NCBI GenBank assembly: GCA_023664535.1
Contig: JAMPFJ010000002.1
Coordinates: forward strand, 62,001 to 126,000
Reading direction: 5' to 3'
Length of the DNA stretch: 64,000 nucleotides
From: Bacteroidales bacterium
GTDB taxonomy: Bacteria > Bacillota > Clostridia > Lachnospirales > Lachnospiraceae
The notes under the pieces were generated by a model. That model did no database searches and was not told the DNA's origin. It was given only the letters and a program-made list of their open reading frames with translations. This document shows, one piece after another, positions 43,101 to 52,137 of this stretch. A program made the translations under genes and the position numbers. Each line of letters begins with the position of its first letter. Positions within the stretch are counted from its first letter, which is position 1.

Positions 43101-44435
43101 TTATTTCTTAATCTTTATCTTTGCGGGCTGGCTATAGCTGCCGTAACGCTTTTCTCCCTTTACCTTTTTGTATGCCCTAACCTTGACATAATAGGTTTTT
43201 CCCTTTTTCAGCTTTTTGATTACCCGTCCCGGTTTTGACGCATATACTTCTTTTGCCTTTTTAAATTGTTTATTCGTTCCGTATAAAATCTGGTAACCGT
43301 CTGCACCGCTTACCGTTTTAAAGGTAACCTTTACTTTTCTGCCCTTTACATTTTTTAACGACAGCTTTGTTACCTTCCCCGGTTTCGTTACCGCTGCCGC
43401 CGCACCGCTTCGCTGCTTATACTGTCCAAGCACCCATTTCCCCGCAGGCGACAAATCCGCATTCTTCCATCCACTGAGCTTAGCTGAACCGGCGCTCAGT
43501 AAGGATGCCGATTCATCCTTATTGCTTAAGCTCCAGGCAAAATAGCTAATCTTATTTTCGTCCAGCAAATCCAGCCATTTCTTTGCTTCGTCCTGATTGA
43601 TTGCCCCTGCGCCGCTTGCCTCCGAAATTCCAAATTCCGTCACCATAACCGGAAGCCCGTTTGCCAAAGCCGTGCGCAGCTTATCCCGGTAACTCTCCAT
43701 ATGCGTTGCGGAATAAAAATGCAGAGTATACATAACATTCTCATAGGGAAGCGGTGAATTTGACGCCACATCCACATCCTGGGACCAGTTCGGCGTTCCC
43801 ACAATAATCACCGCATCACTGTCATTTTTCCGGATTGCCGGAATGACGGATTTTGCATAGGTTTTAATTTCATCCCAGCTTGTCCCGCCGTTTGGCTCAT
43901 TGCAGATTTCATAAATCACATTGTCATAACCCGCATATTTTTTCGACATCTCCGTAAAGAATGCCTTTGCCTGCTGCTTATAGGTTAACGGATTTTTATC
44001 ATTTAACACATGCCAGTCAATAATCACATACATCCCTAAGGACGAAGCCGCTTTTACTCCGTCGTCTATCCGCTGCTTCAAGGTTTCCTGCACAGCCTCC
44101 TGGGACTCCGCCGCAGAACCTTTATCACAATAGCCGTAATATTCCGTCGTATACATGGCAAGGCGAACCGCATTTACCCCATAACTGTCCCTCAGGGTCT
44201 TAAATGCCGCCTTGGAAATATAGGGATATCCCACATCCCAGTTAATCCCATGGGTACTTACTCCTCTGAGGGTAACCTCCCTGCCGCTCTTTTTACTTAC
44301 CAGCTTGGTACCGGATACCGCTAACGCACCGTTTTCCGCTACCGCTGTCGCTGCCCATGTTTCCTGTCCCATTGCCAGAATACCTGCCATAATCAGTACT
44401 GCCAACAGAATAATCTTTTTCCCTGTTTTCTTCAT
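43101..44435 (-). CDS. Secreted GH5 glycoside hydrolase with fibronectin III domain
   Basis: 444 residues. Signal peptide to about residue 29 (ETWAA). The GH5 barrel spans about 35-345: RGVSTHGINW, IIDWHVLND, the acid/base Glu180 in EICNEPNG and the nucleophile Glu267 in VTEFGISE identify the subfamily containing cellulases (GH5_2-like). Residues 357-444 form a basic fibronectin III-like domain (VTKLSLKNVKGRKVKVTF, YYVKVRAYKKVKG). Target is a beta-1,4-glucan or related glycan; a wall or capsule role is as likely as plant fibre use given its neighbours. Start 28 nt after the transglutaminase-like gene, so probably co-transcribed. Confidence 0.93.
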   Translation of the reverse strand: MKKTGKKIILLAVLIMAGILAMGQETWAATAVAENGALAVSGTKLVSKKSGREVTLRGVSTHGINWDVGYPYISKAAFKTLRDSYGVNAVRLAMYTTEYYGYCDKGSAAESQEAVQETLKQRIDDGVKAASSLGMYVIIDWHVLNDKNPLTYKQQAKAFFTEMSKKYAGYDNVIYEICNEPNGGTSWDEIKTYAKSVIPAIRKNDSDAVIIVGTPNWSQDVDVASNSPLPYENVMYTLHFYSATHMESYRDKLRTALANGLPVMVTEFGISEASGAGAINQDEAKKWLDLLDENKISYFAWSLSNKDESASLLSAGSAKLSGWKNADLSPAGKWVLGQYKQRSGAAAAVTKPGKVTKLSLKNVKGRKVKVTFKTVSGADGYQILYGTNKQFKKAKEVYASKPGRVIKKLKKGKTYYVKVRAYKKVKGEKRYGSYSQPAKIKIKK

Positions 44436-44463
44436 TTTTTTCCTCCTCTCCTGCCACCCGTAC

Positions 44464-46878
44464 CTAGCTCTTTACCATGACACCGTTTTTTCTGAAGTAA
44501 TAGCGTTTTCCCTTAATGATCTTCCAGCCCTTTGCCATCACTCCTTTTCGGTTAAAATAATACTGCTTCCGGTTAATTTTTTTCCAGCCAACCGCCATCT
44601 TTCCGTTCTTTTGCAGATAGTAACGCTTTCCCTTAACGGTCTGCCAGCCGGTTTTCATCACGCCGTTCTGCTTAAAATAATACCTGCTTTTCCCTATCGT
44701 CTTCCAGCCGGTTACCATTTTTCCGTTCTTTTGCAGATAGTAACGTTTCCCGTTAACGGTCTGCCAGCCGGTCTGCATTATCCCATTCCCGTCAAAATAA
44801 TATCTGCTGCCGCTTATCTTTTTCCAGCCAACCGCTATTTTTCCATTCTCGCTATAATACCGCTTTCCGGCAATGGTCTGCCAGCCGTTTACTGCGGCAC
44901 CGTCTTTGTCAAAATAATACCTTTCCCCGCCGATGGTCTGCCAGCCGGTTGCCATATGTCCGTCCCTGCCAAAATAATAGCGTTTTCCGCCGATGGTCTG
45001 CCACTCTTTAGCGGCGGCGCCGTCCTTGCCGAGATAGTAAGTATTTCCGCCTATTTCGTAAAATCTGTCCTTTACCAGATTACCGTCCAGATAATAAACC
45101 GTATCTCCCTTTTCATTGGTCATCAGCCCGTTACCGATAACCTTTATCGGATATTTCCCCTCTACTCCTTCATAAGAGACTGCCGTAATTACCGCATTGC
45201 CCGGTGCAACCCCTTTGACCCGTCCGTTAATGTCCACCACCGCAACTTTCGTATCGCTGCTTGTCCATTTCCGGATACGCTTATCCGTCGCATCCTCCGG
45301 CAGTACCTCCGCCTTCAAATCCAGATTTTCACCGGAAATCCGGTTATCCTGCATGGTCAGCAAAATGGTATTCTCTCCGCTGATGATTACCTGTTCTACC
45401 GGAACGATAAAAATATTTTCCGGTAAAATATACTGCCGTTTCTCCTGTTCACTGTTATTGTAGCTTACCTCGCCCTCCGATACGCTCTGACGCCTTACCG
45501 AATACCGGAATATCCCGTCCTGCCAGCCAAGACCATATATCAGTTCATTTTCCTCCAAATCCGGTGCATAGAGAAGCTTCACTTCCCCACTGGCAATGTG
45601 ATAGGCATAAAGCCGCTTTGCATCATGGTACAGAATATTTCCTCCCATCACAGCAATTTTTGCCGCATTAAGGGAATCCCAGCTCTTTGTCCAAGCCAGC
45701 TCCAAATGCCGGAGAATACCCTCCGTGGATATCCGGTCGCTTATGTATGAGGCCTTACACAAATCCCCCTCTTCACTCATATAATAATATGCCCCGCGGT
45801 AGTAGAAAATACCGGAAGCCACATTATCCCAAAACATCCGGTCATAGGCTGTTCCGTTACAAATGCGGTCGGCATGAAAGCTGCCATGATTGTCAAAATC
45901 TGCTTCTCCCTTTAAGAAATAGGTATGGCGTACATTTCCCAAAGTATCCCATGTGGGGTCGTCCCACGTGCAATCCACATAATATCCTTCGCCGCTCAGC
46001 GTAACGGTATTCCAAACATGATTTTCATTTGATGCGAAGCCAATATTCCTGATTCCCGCCGCCTCCGACAAATATTTATAACAAAGCGCATAACCCTGGC
46101 ATACTGCTTTCCCATTCACCAGCACACCATAAATATCAAAATCCGAATCCGGAATAGCGTCCTGCGTCCCGACTGCCTCCGAATCATATTCGGTATGAAG
46201 AATGATGTACTCATGGAGCATCAGCAGCTTTTCCGTCTCGCTCATGCTTCCTGCCAGCGTCTCCTTAAGCACACGTTTTTTAACCTCCTCTACCTGCGCA
46301 GTCATTGCCGAAATCATGGTTCTATCCGGATTATAATTCTGGTCCTGATATTCGTAAAACCCGATACAATAATCCACAATCTGGGTGCTTTCCCCGTCAG
46401 ACAGCGAAAAAGTCTTTACCTTATAACCGTTCCGGATATAAAACAGCTCCGGATTGCTGTTCACCACATCGGATATCACCGTTTTAAATTCCTCTCTGGA
46501 CAGTGCAAACTGCGCCACGTCAATCTGCCGTTCCAGTGCCGTCATTCCGGCATATAGATAACGTGCACATTCTGCCTGGCGCTGCTTCAATGTCTCATTA
46601 TCATTTGCCCTTGCCTCTGCTGCCGCCAGCTTCTTTGCCTCTTCGTCCTCCGCCGGCGTCCCATCTGCCAGATAGCCGGAAATCCTTGTCTTAGTTATCC
46701 CATCAAAGGAATAGTCCGTTCCGGGAAGCACAAAGGAACCTTCCTGCAAAAGCTCCATGCTTTCCTCTGTTTCTTCATTTGCCAAAATTTCTGCTGCTGC
46801 CGCCGGACATGCCGTTCCCCCCGCCAGTAAGACTGCCACTGCTCCGGCAAGCAAACCGTATTTCCATTTTCCTCTCAT
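44464..46878 (-). CDS. Secreted transglutaminase-like protein with Ig-like and wall-binding repeats
   Basis: 804 residues. Signal peptide with likely cleavage in CPAAAAE (residues 24-30). A transglutaminase/protease-like domain covers about 120-320 with the triad Cys260 (GKAVCQGYAL), His287 (NENHVWN) and Asp302 (YYVDCTWDD). A sugar- or bacterial Ig-like BIG2 domain follows (around 515-590, VVDINGRVKGVAPGNAVITAVSYEG in two parts), then ten CW_binding_1 repeats to the C-terminus. It probably acts on wall proteins or peptides while attached to the cell wall. GGAGG 7 nt before the ATG at 46878 sets the start over a TTG 21 nt upstream. Confidence 0.92.
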   Translation of the reverse strand: MRGKWKYGLLAGAVAVLLAGGTACPAAAAEILANEETEESMELLQEGSFVLPGTDYSFDGITKTRISGYLADGTPAEDEEAKKLAAAEARANDNETLKQRQAECARYLYAGMTALERQIDVAQFALSREEFKTVISDVVNSNPELFYIRNGYKVKTFSLSDGESTQIVDYCIGFYEYQDQNYNPDRTMISAMTAQVEEVKKRVLKETLAGSMSETEKLLMLHEYIILHTEYDSEAVGTQDAIPDSDFDIYGVLVNGKAVCQGYALCYKYLSEAAGIRNIGFASNENHVWNTVTLSGEGYYVDCTWDDPTWDTLGNVRHTYFLKGEADFDNHGSFHADRICNGTAYDRMFWDNVASGIFYYRGAYYYMSEEGDLCKASYISDRISTEGILRHLELAWTKSWDSLNAAKIAVMGGNILYHDAKRLYAYHIASGEVKLLYAPDLEENELIYGLGWQDGIFRYSVRRQSVSEGEVSYNNSEQEKRQYILPENIFIVPVEQVIISGENTILLTMQDNRISGENLDLKAEVLPEDATDKRIRKWTSSDTKVAVVDINGRVKGVAPGNAVITAVSYEGVEGKYPIKVIGNGLMTNEKGDTVYYLDGNLVKDRFYEIGGNTYYLGKDGAAAKEWQTIGGKRYYFGRDGHMATGWQTIGGERYYFDKDGAAVNGWQTIAGKRYYSENGKIAVGWKKISGSRYYFDGNGIMQTGWQTVNGKRYYLQKNGKMVTGWKTIGKSRYYFKQNGVMKTGWQTVKGKRYYLQKNGKMAVGWKKINRKQYYFNRKGVMAKGWKIIKGKRYYFRKNGVMVKS
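44467..45069 (-). repeat. Ten tandem wall-binding repeats (60-nt units)
   Basis: In-frame repeats of 19-21 codons with consensus GWQTIxGKRYYFxxNGxMxT. The aromatic pairs (YY, GW) are the ligand-binding positions of this family. Repeats 5 to 8 alternate YYF-NGVM and YYLQKNGKM forms, giving a second period of 120 nt, and repeats 6 and 8 are nearly identical in DNA, which points to recent duplication of a two-repeat block. Confidence 0.95.
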
Positions 46879-46931
46879 CCAGCATCCTCCTTTTTGCAAA
46901 ATCCCTTATCTGCGCTAATATCGCAATGAAA

Positions 46932-47005
46932 GGCTGTCGCAGGAAGAAAAATATTCGTCTTTGCCTGTAAATTTAACAAAGAAACCCGCCCTTCCTGCGA
47001 CAGCC
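46932..47005 (-). terminator. Terminator of the glmS-LCP-glf operon
   Basis: A 15-bp perfect stem (46932-46946 with 46991-47005, GGCTGTCGCAGGAAG/CTTCCTGCGACAGCC) encloses 44 nt that hold an inner stem TCTTTG/CAAAGA. TTTCATT follows on the minus strand. It lies 5 nt past the glf stop. The GGCTGTCGC sequence is shared with the terminator at 2511-2536. Confidence 0.75.
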
Positions 47006-47010
47006 CTGCT

Positions 47011-48105
47011 TTAAAGCTCCTTTTCCGCCATATCCAATGCCGCTTCAATCACCTTATCCATATCATAATATTTGTAATTTCCAAGTCTCCCACCGAAAAT
47101 TACTTTATCCTCTTTATCCGCCAATGCCCTGTACTTCTCATACAGCGCATTGTTTTCCTCATTATTCACCGGATAATACGGCTCTGCTCCCGGCTTCCAT
47201 TCAGAAGAATACTCCCTGGAGATAATGGTTTTCGGCTGTGTGCCAAACTCAAAATGCTTATGCTCAATGATTCTTGTATAAGGAACCTCCCGCTCGGTAT
47301 AATTTACCACTGCATTTCCCTGATAATTATCCGTATCCAGCACCTCTGTCTCAAACCGCACAGAACGATACTGAAGGGGACCAAACTGATACTGATAATA
47401 CTGGTCAATCTGCCCGGTAAATACCACCTTGTCTGCAATGTCCGGATTATCCTTTATCCACTCGAAATAATCCGTATTGGTTTTCACTTCAACCCCCTCT
47501 AGCAGCTTCTCCACGATTTTGGTATAGCCGCCAATGGGGATTCCCTGATAACGGTCATTAAAGTAATTGTTATCATAAATGAACCGGCAGGGCAGACGCT
47601 TAATGATAAATGCAGGCAGCTCCGTACATGGTCTTCCCCACTGCTTCTCCGTATAGCCCTTTACCAGCTTCTCATATACATCCCGTCCCACCAGCGTTAA
47701 TGCCTGTTCCTCCAAATTTTTCGGCTCGCTGATGTTATACTCCGCCTTCTGCTCCTCAATCTTCCTCTTTGCCTCCGCCGGAGTACGCACGCCCCACATT
47801 TTATTAAAGGTATTCATATTAAAGGGCAGATTATAAGTCTCATCCTTATAGACGGCAACCGGCGAATTAATATAGTGGTTAAACTCGGCAAACTGGTTTA
47901 CATAATCCCATATTTTTTTGTTACTGGTATGAAAAATATGCGCCCCGTACTTGTGTACGTTGATTCCCTCAATCTCCTCACAGTAAATATTCCCTGCAAT
48001 ATGGTCTCTCTTATCAATCACCAGACAGGTTTTCCCCGCCTTTTTTGCCTCGTATGCAAATACTGCTCCGTATAAGCCTGCGCCAACAACTAAATAGTCA
48101 TACAT
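47011..48105 (-). CDS. glf: UDP-galactopyranose mutase
   Basis: 364 residues; converts UDP-galactopyranose to UDP-galactofuranose for surface glycans, using reduced FAD. The FAD-binding motif VVGAGLYGAVFAYEA is at residues 5-19, followed by CLVIDKRDHIAGN. KYGAHIFHTSNKKIWDYVNQF (near 52) and EKQWGRPCTELPAFIIKRLP (near 153) are family blocks, and the C-terminal GGRLGNYKYYDMD closes the active site. CAGGAGG precedes the ATG. It lies 17 nt after the LCP gene, in line with wall-polymer synthesis. Confidence 0.97.
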   Translation of the reverse strand: MYDYLVVGAGLYGAVFAYEAKKAGKTCLVIDKRDHIAGNIYCEEIEGINVHKYGAHIFHTSNKKIWDYVNQFAEFNHYINSPVAVYKDETYNLPFNMNTFNKMWGVRTPAEAKRKIEEQKAEYNISEPKNLEEQALTLVGRDVYEKLVKGYTEKQWGRPCTELPAFIIKRLPCRFIYDNNYFNDRYQGIPIGGYTKIVEKLLEGVEVKTNTDYFEWIKDNPDIADKVVFTGQIDQYYQYQFGPLQYRSVRFETEVLDTDNYQGNAVVNYTEREVPYTRIIEHKHFEFGTQPKTIISREYSSEWKPGAEPYYPVNNEENNALYEKYRALADKEDKVIFGGRLGNYKYYDMDKVIEAALDMAEKEL

Positions 48106-48122
48106 CTTTCTTTCCTCCTGTT

Positions 48123-49259
48123 TTACTGTCCGGAATTTGTCTGGGTTGGTTCCTCTGTTGTTTTATCATCGGTAAATTCATCTCCATACCCCGTCTCGGC
48201 GGTAATCGCCGCACTGATTCGCCGTACCTCGGCTGAAGGTGAATATTCCTCATCCTCCGGATACAAAAACTCATGCAGATGCTCTACATTACTCAACAAA
48301 TCTGTCGGCACAACCACGCTTCCCTTCGTCCCCAATGTCGGCGTCTGATGGGCAAGCGGAAATCCTGTATTTTCTCCCAGCTCATAATCAAATATGCTGG
48401 ATGCCAGGGAAATAATCTCCCTATTGGACATATTCGTTGCAATAAGCGGAAAAATCTCATCAATCACACCGGTTATGGCTTTCAAATCAGACTGTTTGGC
48501 CTTATCAATCATTGCCGCAATCACTGCACGCTGTCTCTGCGTTCTCTCAAAGTCGTCATTACCGACCTTACGAATCCTCGCATATGCGGTTGCCTGGGAA
48601 CCGTTTAATGTCTGTGGACCCGAGGACCAGACTCCGTCTGAGGATATACCGGTCACCATAATCTGTTCCTGCAGATTATTATTCAGATTATTGATTTCAT
48701 TATCCTTTACGTCAATGGTAATACCGCCTAATGCATCAATAGCATTTGTCAGTGCCTGAAAATCAACCGAAACATAATCTGTAATGTTCAAATCCAGATT
48801 CTTATTCAGCGTCTCCACCGCACAGGTCGGTCCTCCCAGAAAATAGGCATGCGTATATTTCTCCGTCGTTGCCGTGGAGTGGGAAATCTCCAAAAAGCAA
48901 TCCCGGTATACGGATACCAGTTTTACTTCCTTTGTTTTTTTATTGATGCTGGCAAGGATGACCGCATCACTGTGCGCCACTCCTTCTTTGGTCATATCTG
49001 ACGAAGCCGATTCCCTGGTATCCAGTCCGAACAGGGCAATGGTCATATAATTCTCATCCATTGTCTCCGTAACGGCGTCGCTGACATCAATCTTCTGGTC
49101 CTTAACTCCCGGCTTATTCATTTTGTTCAGCGTATGATTGATATAATACCACGCATATCCTGCCACCAGACCAATAAATATAACTATTTCAAGTAATAGA
49201 ATCAGACCAAGCCTCTTATTCCTTGCCCTATTCCTTCTACTCCTTTGCGAATTACTCAT
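48123..49259 (-). CDS. LCP-family (LytR-CpsA-Psr) wall-polymer ligase
   Basis: 378 residues: a basic cytoplasmic N-terminus, one membrane helix (about 18-40), and an extracytoplasmic LCP domain (about 70-290). Key segments are IALFGLDTRE, HSDAVILASINKK, VSVYRDCFLEI with the catalytic-site Arg, and the YARIRKVGNDDFERTQRQRAV motif that binds the lipid pyrophosphate. It transfers glycans from undecaprenyl pyrophosphate to peptidoglycan. The tail is Thr/Glu-rich. GGAGG 10 nt before the ATG at 49259 sets the start. It sits between glmS and glf. Confidence 0.95.
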   Translation of the reverse strand: MSNSQRSRRNRARNKRLGLILLLEIVIFIGLVAGYAWYYINHTLNKMNKPGVKDQKIDVSDAVTETMDENYMTIALFGLDTRESASSDMTKEGVAHSDAVILASINKKTKEVKLVSVYRDCFLEISHSTATTEKYTHAYFLGGPTCAVETLNKNLDLNITDYVSVDFQALTNAIDALGGITIDVKDNEINNLNNNLQEQIMVTGISSDGVWSSGPQTLNGSQATAYARIRKVGNDDFERTQRQRAVIAAMIDKAKQSDLKAITGVIDEIFPLIATNMSNREIISLASSIFDYELGENTGFPLAHQTPTLGTKGSVVVPTDLLSNVEHLHEFLYPEDEEYSPSAEVRRISAAITAETGYGDEFTDDKTTEEPTQTNSGQ

Positions 49260-49293
49260 GAAACCTAATCCTCCTAAATGTTTGTCGTCCACT

Positions 49294-51120
49294 CTACTCT
49301 ACCGTAACTGACTTTGCCAGATTCCTCGGTTTATCTACATCCAATCCCTTTGCCACGGAAACGTAATAGCCAAACAGCTGTAACGGAATTACCGCAAGGG
49401 ACGGCGCAAAACAGGGATGTGTTTTTGGAATATAAACCGTAAAGTCTGAATTGTCTTCCATTACACAATTTCCTTTGCTGGTCAACGTGAAAATATAACC
49501 GCCACGGGTTCTCACTTCAACAATATTGCTAATCATCTTTTCATATAAATCCGGCTGTGTCACAACTGCAACGGTCAGTATGCCATCCTCGATTAAGGAA
49601 ATGGTTCCATGCTTTAATTCTCCTGCCGCATATGCCTCAGAGTGAATATAGGATATCTCCTTTAATTTGAGCGAGCCCTCTAAAGATGTTGCATAATCCA
49701 CACCCCGCCCAAGGAAGAACACATCCTGCGCATTGGCATATTTACTTGCAAACCATTGAATCCTCTCTTTATCCCCTAAAATCTCCTGTATTTTATCCGG
49801 GAGACTTCTTAACTCGGTTAATAATTCCTGATACTCCGTATCTGAAATTGTCCCCCGCAATTCCCCCAGCATCACTGCCAGAAGATACAATGCGGATAAC
49901 TGGGTACTGTACGCTTTCGTCGTCGCCACGGAGATTTCCGGTCCTGCCCAGGTATATAATACATTATCCGCTTCCCGGGCAATGGTGGAGCCCACCACGT
50001 TGACCACACCCAGCACTTTAACTCCCAGCTCCTGCGCCTTGCGAAGCGCTGCCAGCGAATCTGCGGTTTCTCCGGACTGGCTGATAATGATTACCATGGA
50101 ATCTTTCTCCAAAATCGGATTCCGGTAACGGAATTCCGACGCCAAATCTACTTCCACGGGAATCCTTGTCAGCTTCTCAAGAACATATTTTCCGGTAACC
50201 CCGACATGATAAGCCGAACCGCATCCGATAATATAAATCCGCTTTAACGCTTTCATTTCCTCCTCGGACATGTTCAATTCATCCAAAACAATCCGGTCAT
50301 CCTTGATTCGCGGACTGATGGTATCCAGGACTGCCTTAGGCTGCTCATAAATCTCCTTCAGCATAAAATGCTCATAGCCGCCCTTTTCCGCCGCCTCGAT
50401 ATCCCACTCAATCGTTTTGGTCTCCTTGGTAATCGGCTCCATATCCTCGTTATAGAACCGGATTCCCTCCCGGGATAATTCACATATTTCCCTGTTTTCA
50501 ATAAAATAAACATCTCTTGTATATTTCAGAATTGCCGGCACATCCGATGCGATAAAATTCCCTTTCTCCGACGTACCTACAATAAGGGGTGAATCCTTAC
50601 GAACTGCATACATTTTATCCGGAAAGTCTTTAAATAAAACGCCTAATGCATAAGACCCCTGCACACGATGCATAACCTTTTCCACTGCCTGTAACGGGTT
50701 GCCGTTATAATAGTAATCCAATAAATGCGCGACCACCTCTGTATCGGTATCCGATACAAACTGATACCCTTTGCCAATCATTTTTTCTTTAAGCGGCTGA
50801 TAATTCTCGATAATACCATTATGCACTACGGCGATGCTTTTATCCCTGTTAAAATGTGGATGCGCATTTGACACGGAGGGCTCTCCGTGGGTTGCCCATC
50901 TGGTATGTCCTATTCCAAGCGTTCCCTTCACTCCGCTTCCGTCTCCGGTAAGGTCGCGCAATGCCTGAAGCCTTCCTTTTGCTTTAACCACTTCAATATC
51001 ATTGCCGTCATATACCGCAAGGCCTGCGGAATCATATCCTCTGTATTCCAATTTTGCCAGTCCGTCCAGCAAAATCGGCGCGGCTTGTTCATTTCCGATA
51101 TAGCCAACAATACCACACAT
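49294..51120 (-). CDS. glmS: Glutamine-fructose-6-phosphate aminotransferase (isomerizing)
   Basis: 608 residues; makes glucosamine-6-phosphate for peptidoglycan and amino sugars. The N-terminal glutaminase begins at Cys2 (MCGIVGYIG) with RGYDSAGLAV and the HTRWATHG loop; two SIS domains follow (about 280-600) with GCGSAYHVG, SQSGETADSLAAL and SVATTKAYS, and the C-terminal end DVDKPRNLAKSVTVE is exactly the family's. AAGGAGG precedes the ATG. A promoter lies about 70 nt upstream. No glmS ribozyme fits in the 154-nt leader. First gene of an apparent glmS-LCP-glf operon. Confidence 0.98.
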   Translation of the reverse strand: MCGIVGYIGNEQAAPILLDGLAKLEYRGYDSAGLAVYDGNDIEVVKAKGRLQALRDLTGDGSGVKGTLGIGHTRWATHGEPSVSNAHPHFNRDKSIAVVHNGIIENYQPLKEKMIGKGYQFVSDTDTEVVAHLLDYYYNGNPLQAVEKVMHRVQGSYALGVLFKDFPDKMYAVRKDSPLIVGTSEKGNFIASDVPAILKYTRDVYFIENREICELSREGIRFYNEDMEPITKETKTIEWDIEAAEKGGYEHFMLKEIYEQPKAVLDTISPRIKDDRIVLDELNMSEEEMKALKRIYIIGCGSAYHVGVTGKYVLEKLTRIPVEVDLASEFRYRNPILEKDSMVIIISQSGETADSLAALRKAQELGVKVLGVVNVVGSTIAREADNVLYTWAGPEISVATTKAYSTQLSALYLLAVMLGELRGTISDTEYQELLTELRSLPDKIQEILGDKERIQWFASKYANAQDVFFLGRGVDYATSLEGSLKLKEISYIHSEAYAAGELKHGTISLIEDGILTVAVVTQPDLYEKMISNIVEVRTRGGYIFTLTSKGNCVMEDNSDFTVYIPKTHPCFAPSLAVIPLQLFGYYVSVAKGLDVDKPRNLAKSVTVE

Positions 51121-51190
51121 GTGTTGTCCTCCTTATTTTCTGCTACTACTATATGAATTTACTAAAGGCCAAATTACAAAAACTACCAAT

Positions 51191-51219
51191 ATTATACCAC
51201 TTTACCGATACCTTTACAA
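51191..51219 (-). promoter_or_regulatory. glmS promoter
   Basis: TTGTAA (51214-51219), 17-bp spacer, TATAAT (51191-51196) on the minus strand, about 70 nt before the glmS ATG and just after the terminator of the upstream glycan operon. Confidence 0.75.
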
Positions 51220-51236
51220 GAACGAATCACGAAAAC

Positions 51237-51276
51237 AAGGGACTGAGCTGCCTCTGTCTTTTATCCCAGTCCCCTT
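51237..51276 (-). terminator. Terminator of the surface-glycan operon
   Basis: Stem AAGGGGACTG (minus strand, 51276-51267) with CAGTCCCTT (51245-51237), one bulged G, a 21-nt loop, then GTTTTCGTG. It begins within the stop codon of the last glycosyltransferase and separates that operon from glmS. Confidence 0.6.
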
Positions 51277-52108
51277 ACCTCTTTTTCTCTTTTTTTCTCA
51301 ATCCCTTTTTATATATGCGGTCACGGAAAGCATTCGGCAAAACCGCCACCAAAATATTGGCGATACTCCGCACCAGCAAATCGGAAGGGCTGTACCAGCG
51401 GCATTGGTAAAAACTCCAATTCAGTGCAAGCATACTTTTCAAATACGGAATCCCGCCCCTGCGTTTGTAGGCATCTGCATTCACCCGCATCCGCACCAGC
51501 GGTTCCTGTACGTTATATCCCCTGCATCCGTTTTGCAGCATCCTCACCCATAAATCATAGTCCTCCGCCCCGTCACATTTCCGGTAATTCCCTGCCTTCA
51601 GCGCCTCAGTCTTTTTTAACAGCACTCCCGGATGGTTGAATGGATTCCTTCTTTTCGCATAACGGTAAATTTCCTCATGTGTTTCCGGAACCTCCCTATA
51701 GCTTATAATCTGTTCAACATTGTCCTGAAATTCACCGACATTGCAGCTCACAATATCCGCACGGTGCTTTTCCGCTGCCGCCAGCTGCTTTTCTACCCGG
51801 TCCGGGCAGGCGTAATCATCCGTATCCATCCTGGCAATCCAGTCATACCGGCATGCCTTCACACCCTTTTGCAGGGCTAAGCCCAATCCCCTGTTTTCCG
51901 GAAGCTCCACCATATGAAACAGCGATTTCTCCTGTCTTTGGTAATCCGCAAGCACCGCCTCCAGCTCCTTCGTCAAAGGACCGTCCTTTACCATGATGAT
52001 TTCAGCGGGAGGAACGCTTTGCCGAAGCATACTTTCTATACTCTCTCTTAACCATTCCGGATTTTCTTTTTCATATACCGATATCAGTACACTATAATCC
52101 TTATTCAT
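51275..52108 (-). CDS. Family 2 glycosyltransferase
   Basis: 277 residues with a GT-A fold: SVLISVYEKENPEWLRESIES at the start, ENRGLGLALQKG, the metal-binding DTDDYACPDR (near 95) and a DYDLWVRML motif near residue 184, where the base may lie. Relatives are rhamnosyl or beta-1,3-galactosyl-type polysaccharide transferases. The basic C-terminal helix (RIYKKGLRKKEKKR) could attach to the membrane. It is the last gene of the 51-61 kb operon and would extend the surface glycan. AGGA lies 8 nt upstream of the ATG. Confidence 0.9.
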   Translation of the reverse strand: MNKDYSVLISVYEKENPEWLRESIESMLRQSVPPAEIIMVKDGPLTKELEAVLADYQRQEKSLFHMVELPENRGLGLALQKGVKACRYDWIARMDTDDYACPDRVEKQLAAAEKHRADIVSCNVGEFQDNVEQIISYREVPETHEEIYRYAKRRNPFNHPGVLLKKTEALKAGNYRKCDGAEDYDLWVRMLQNGCRGYNVQEPLVRMRVNADAYKRRGGIPYLKSMLALNWSFYQCRWYSPSDLLVRSIANILVAVLPNAFRDRIYKKGLRKKEKKR

Positions 52109-52137
52109 CCCGCTTTTCCTTTCCGGTATACCAGAAT

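Noticed and set aside
44305-45426. 373-codon plus-strand frame
   Set aside because: It is antisense to the GH5 and transglutaminase-like genes; its apparent repeats mirror the wall-binding repeats on the true strand.
51121-51274. glmS ribozyme
   Set aside because: The leader is too short after the promoter, and none of the conserved core was recognised.
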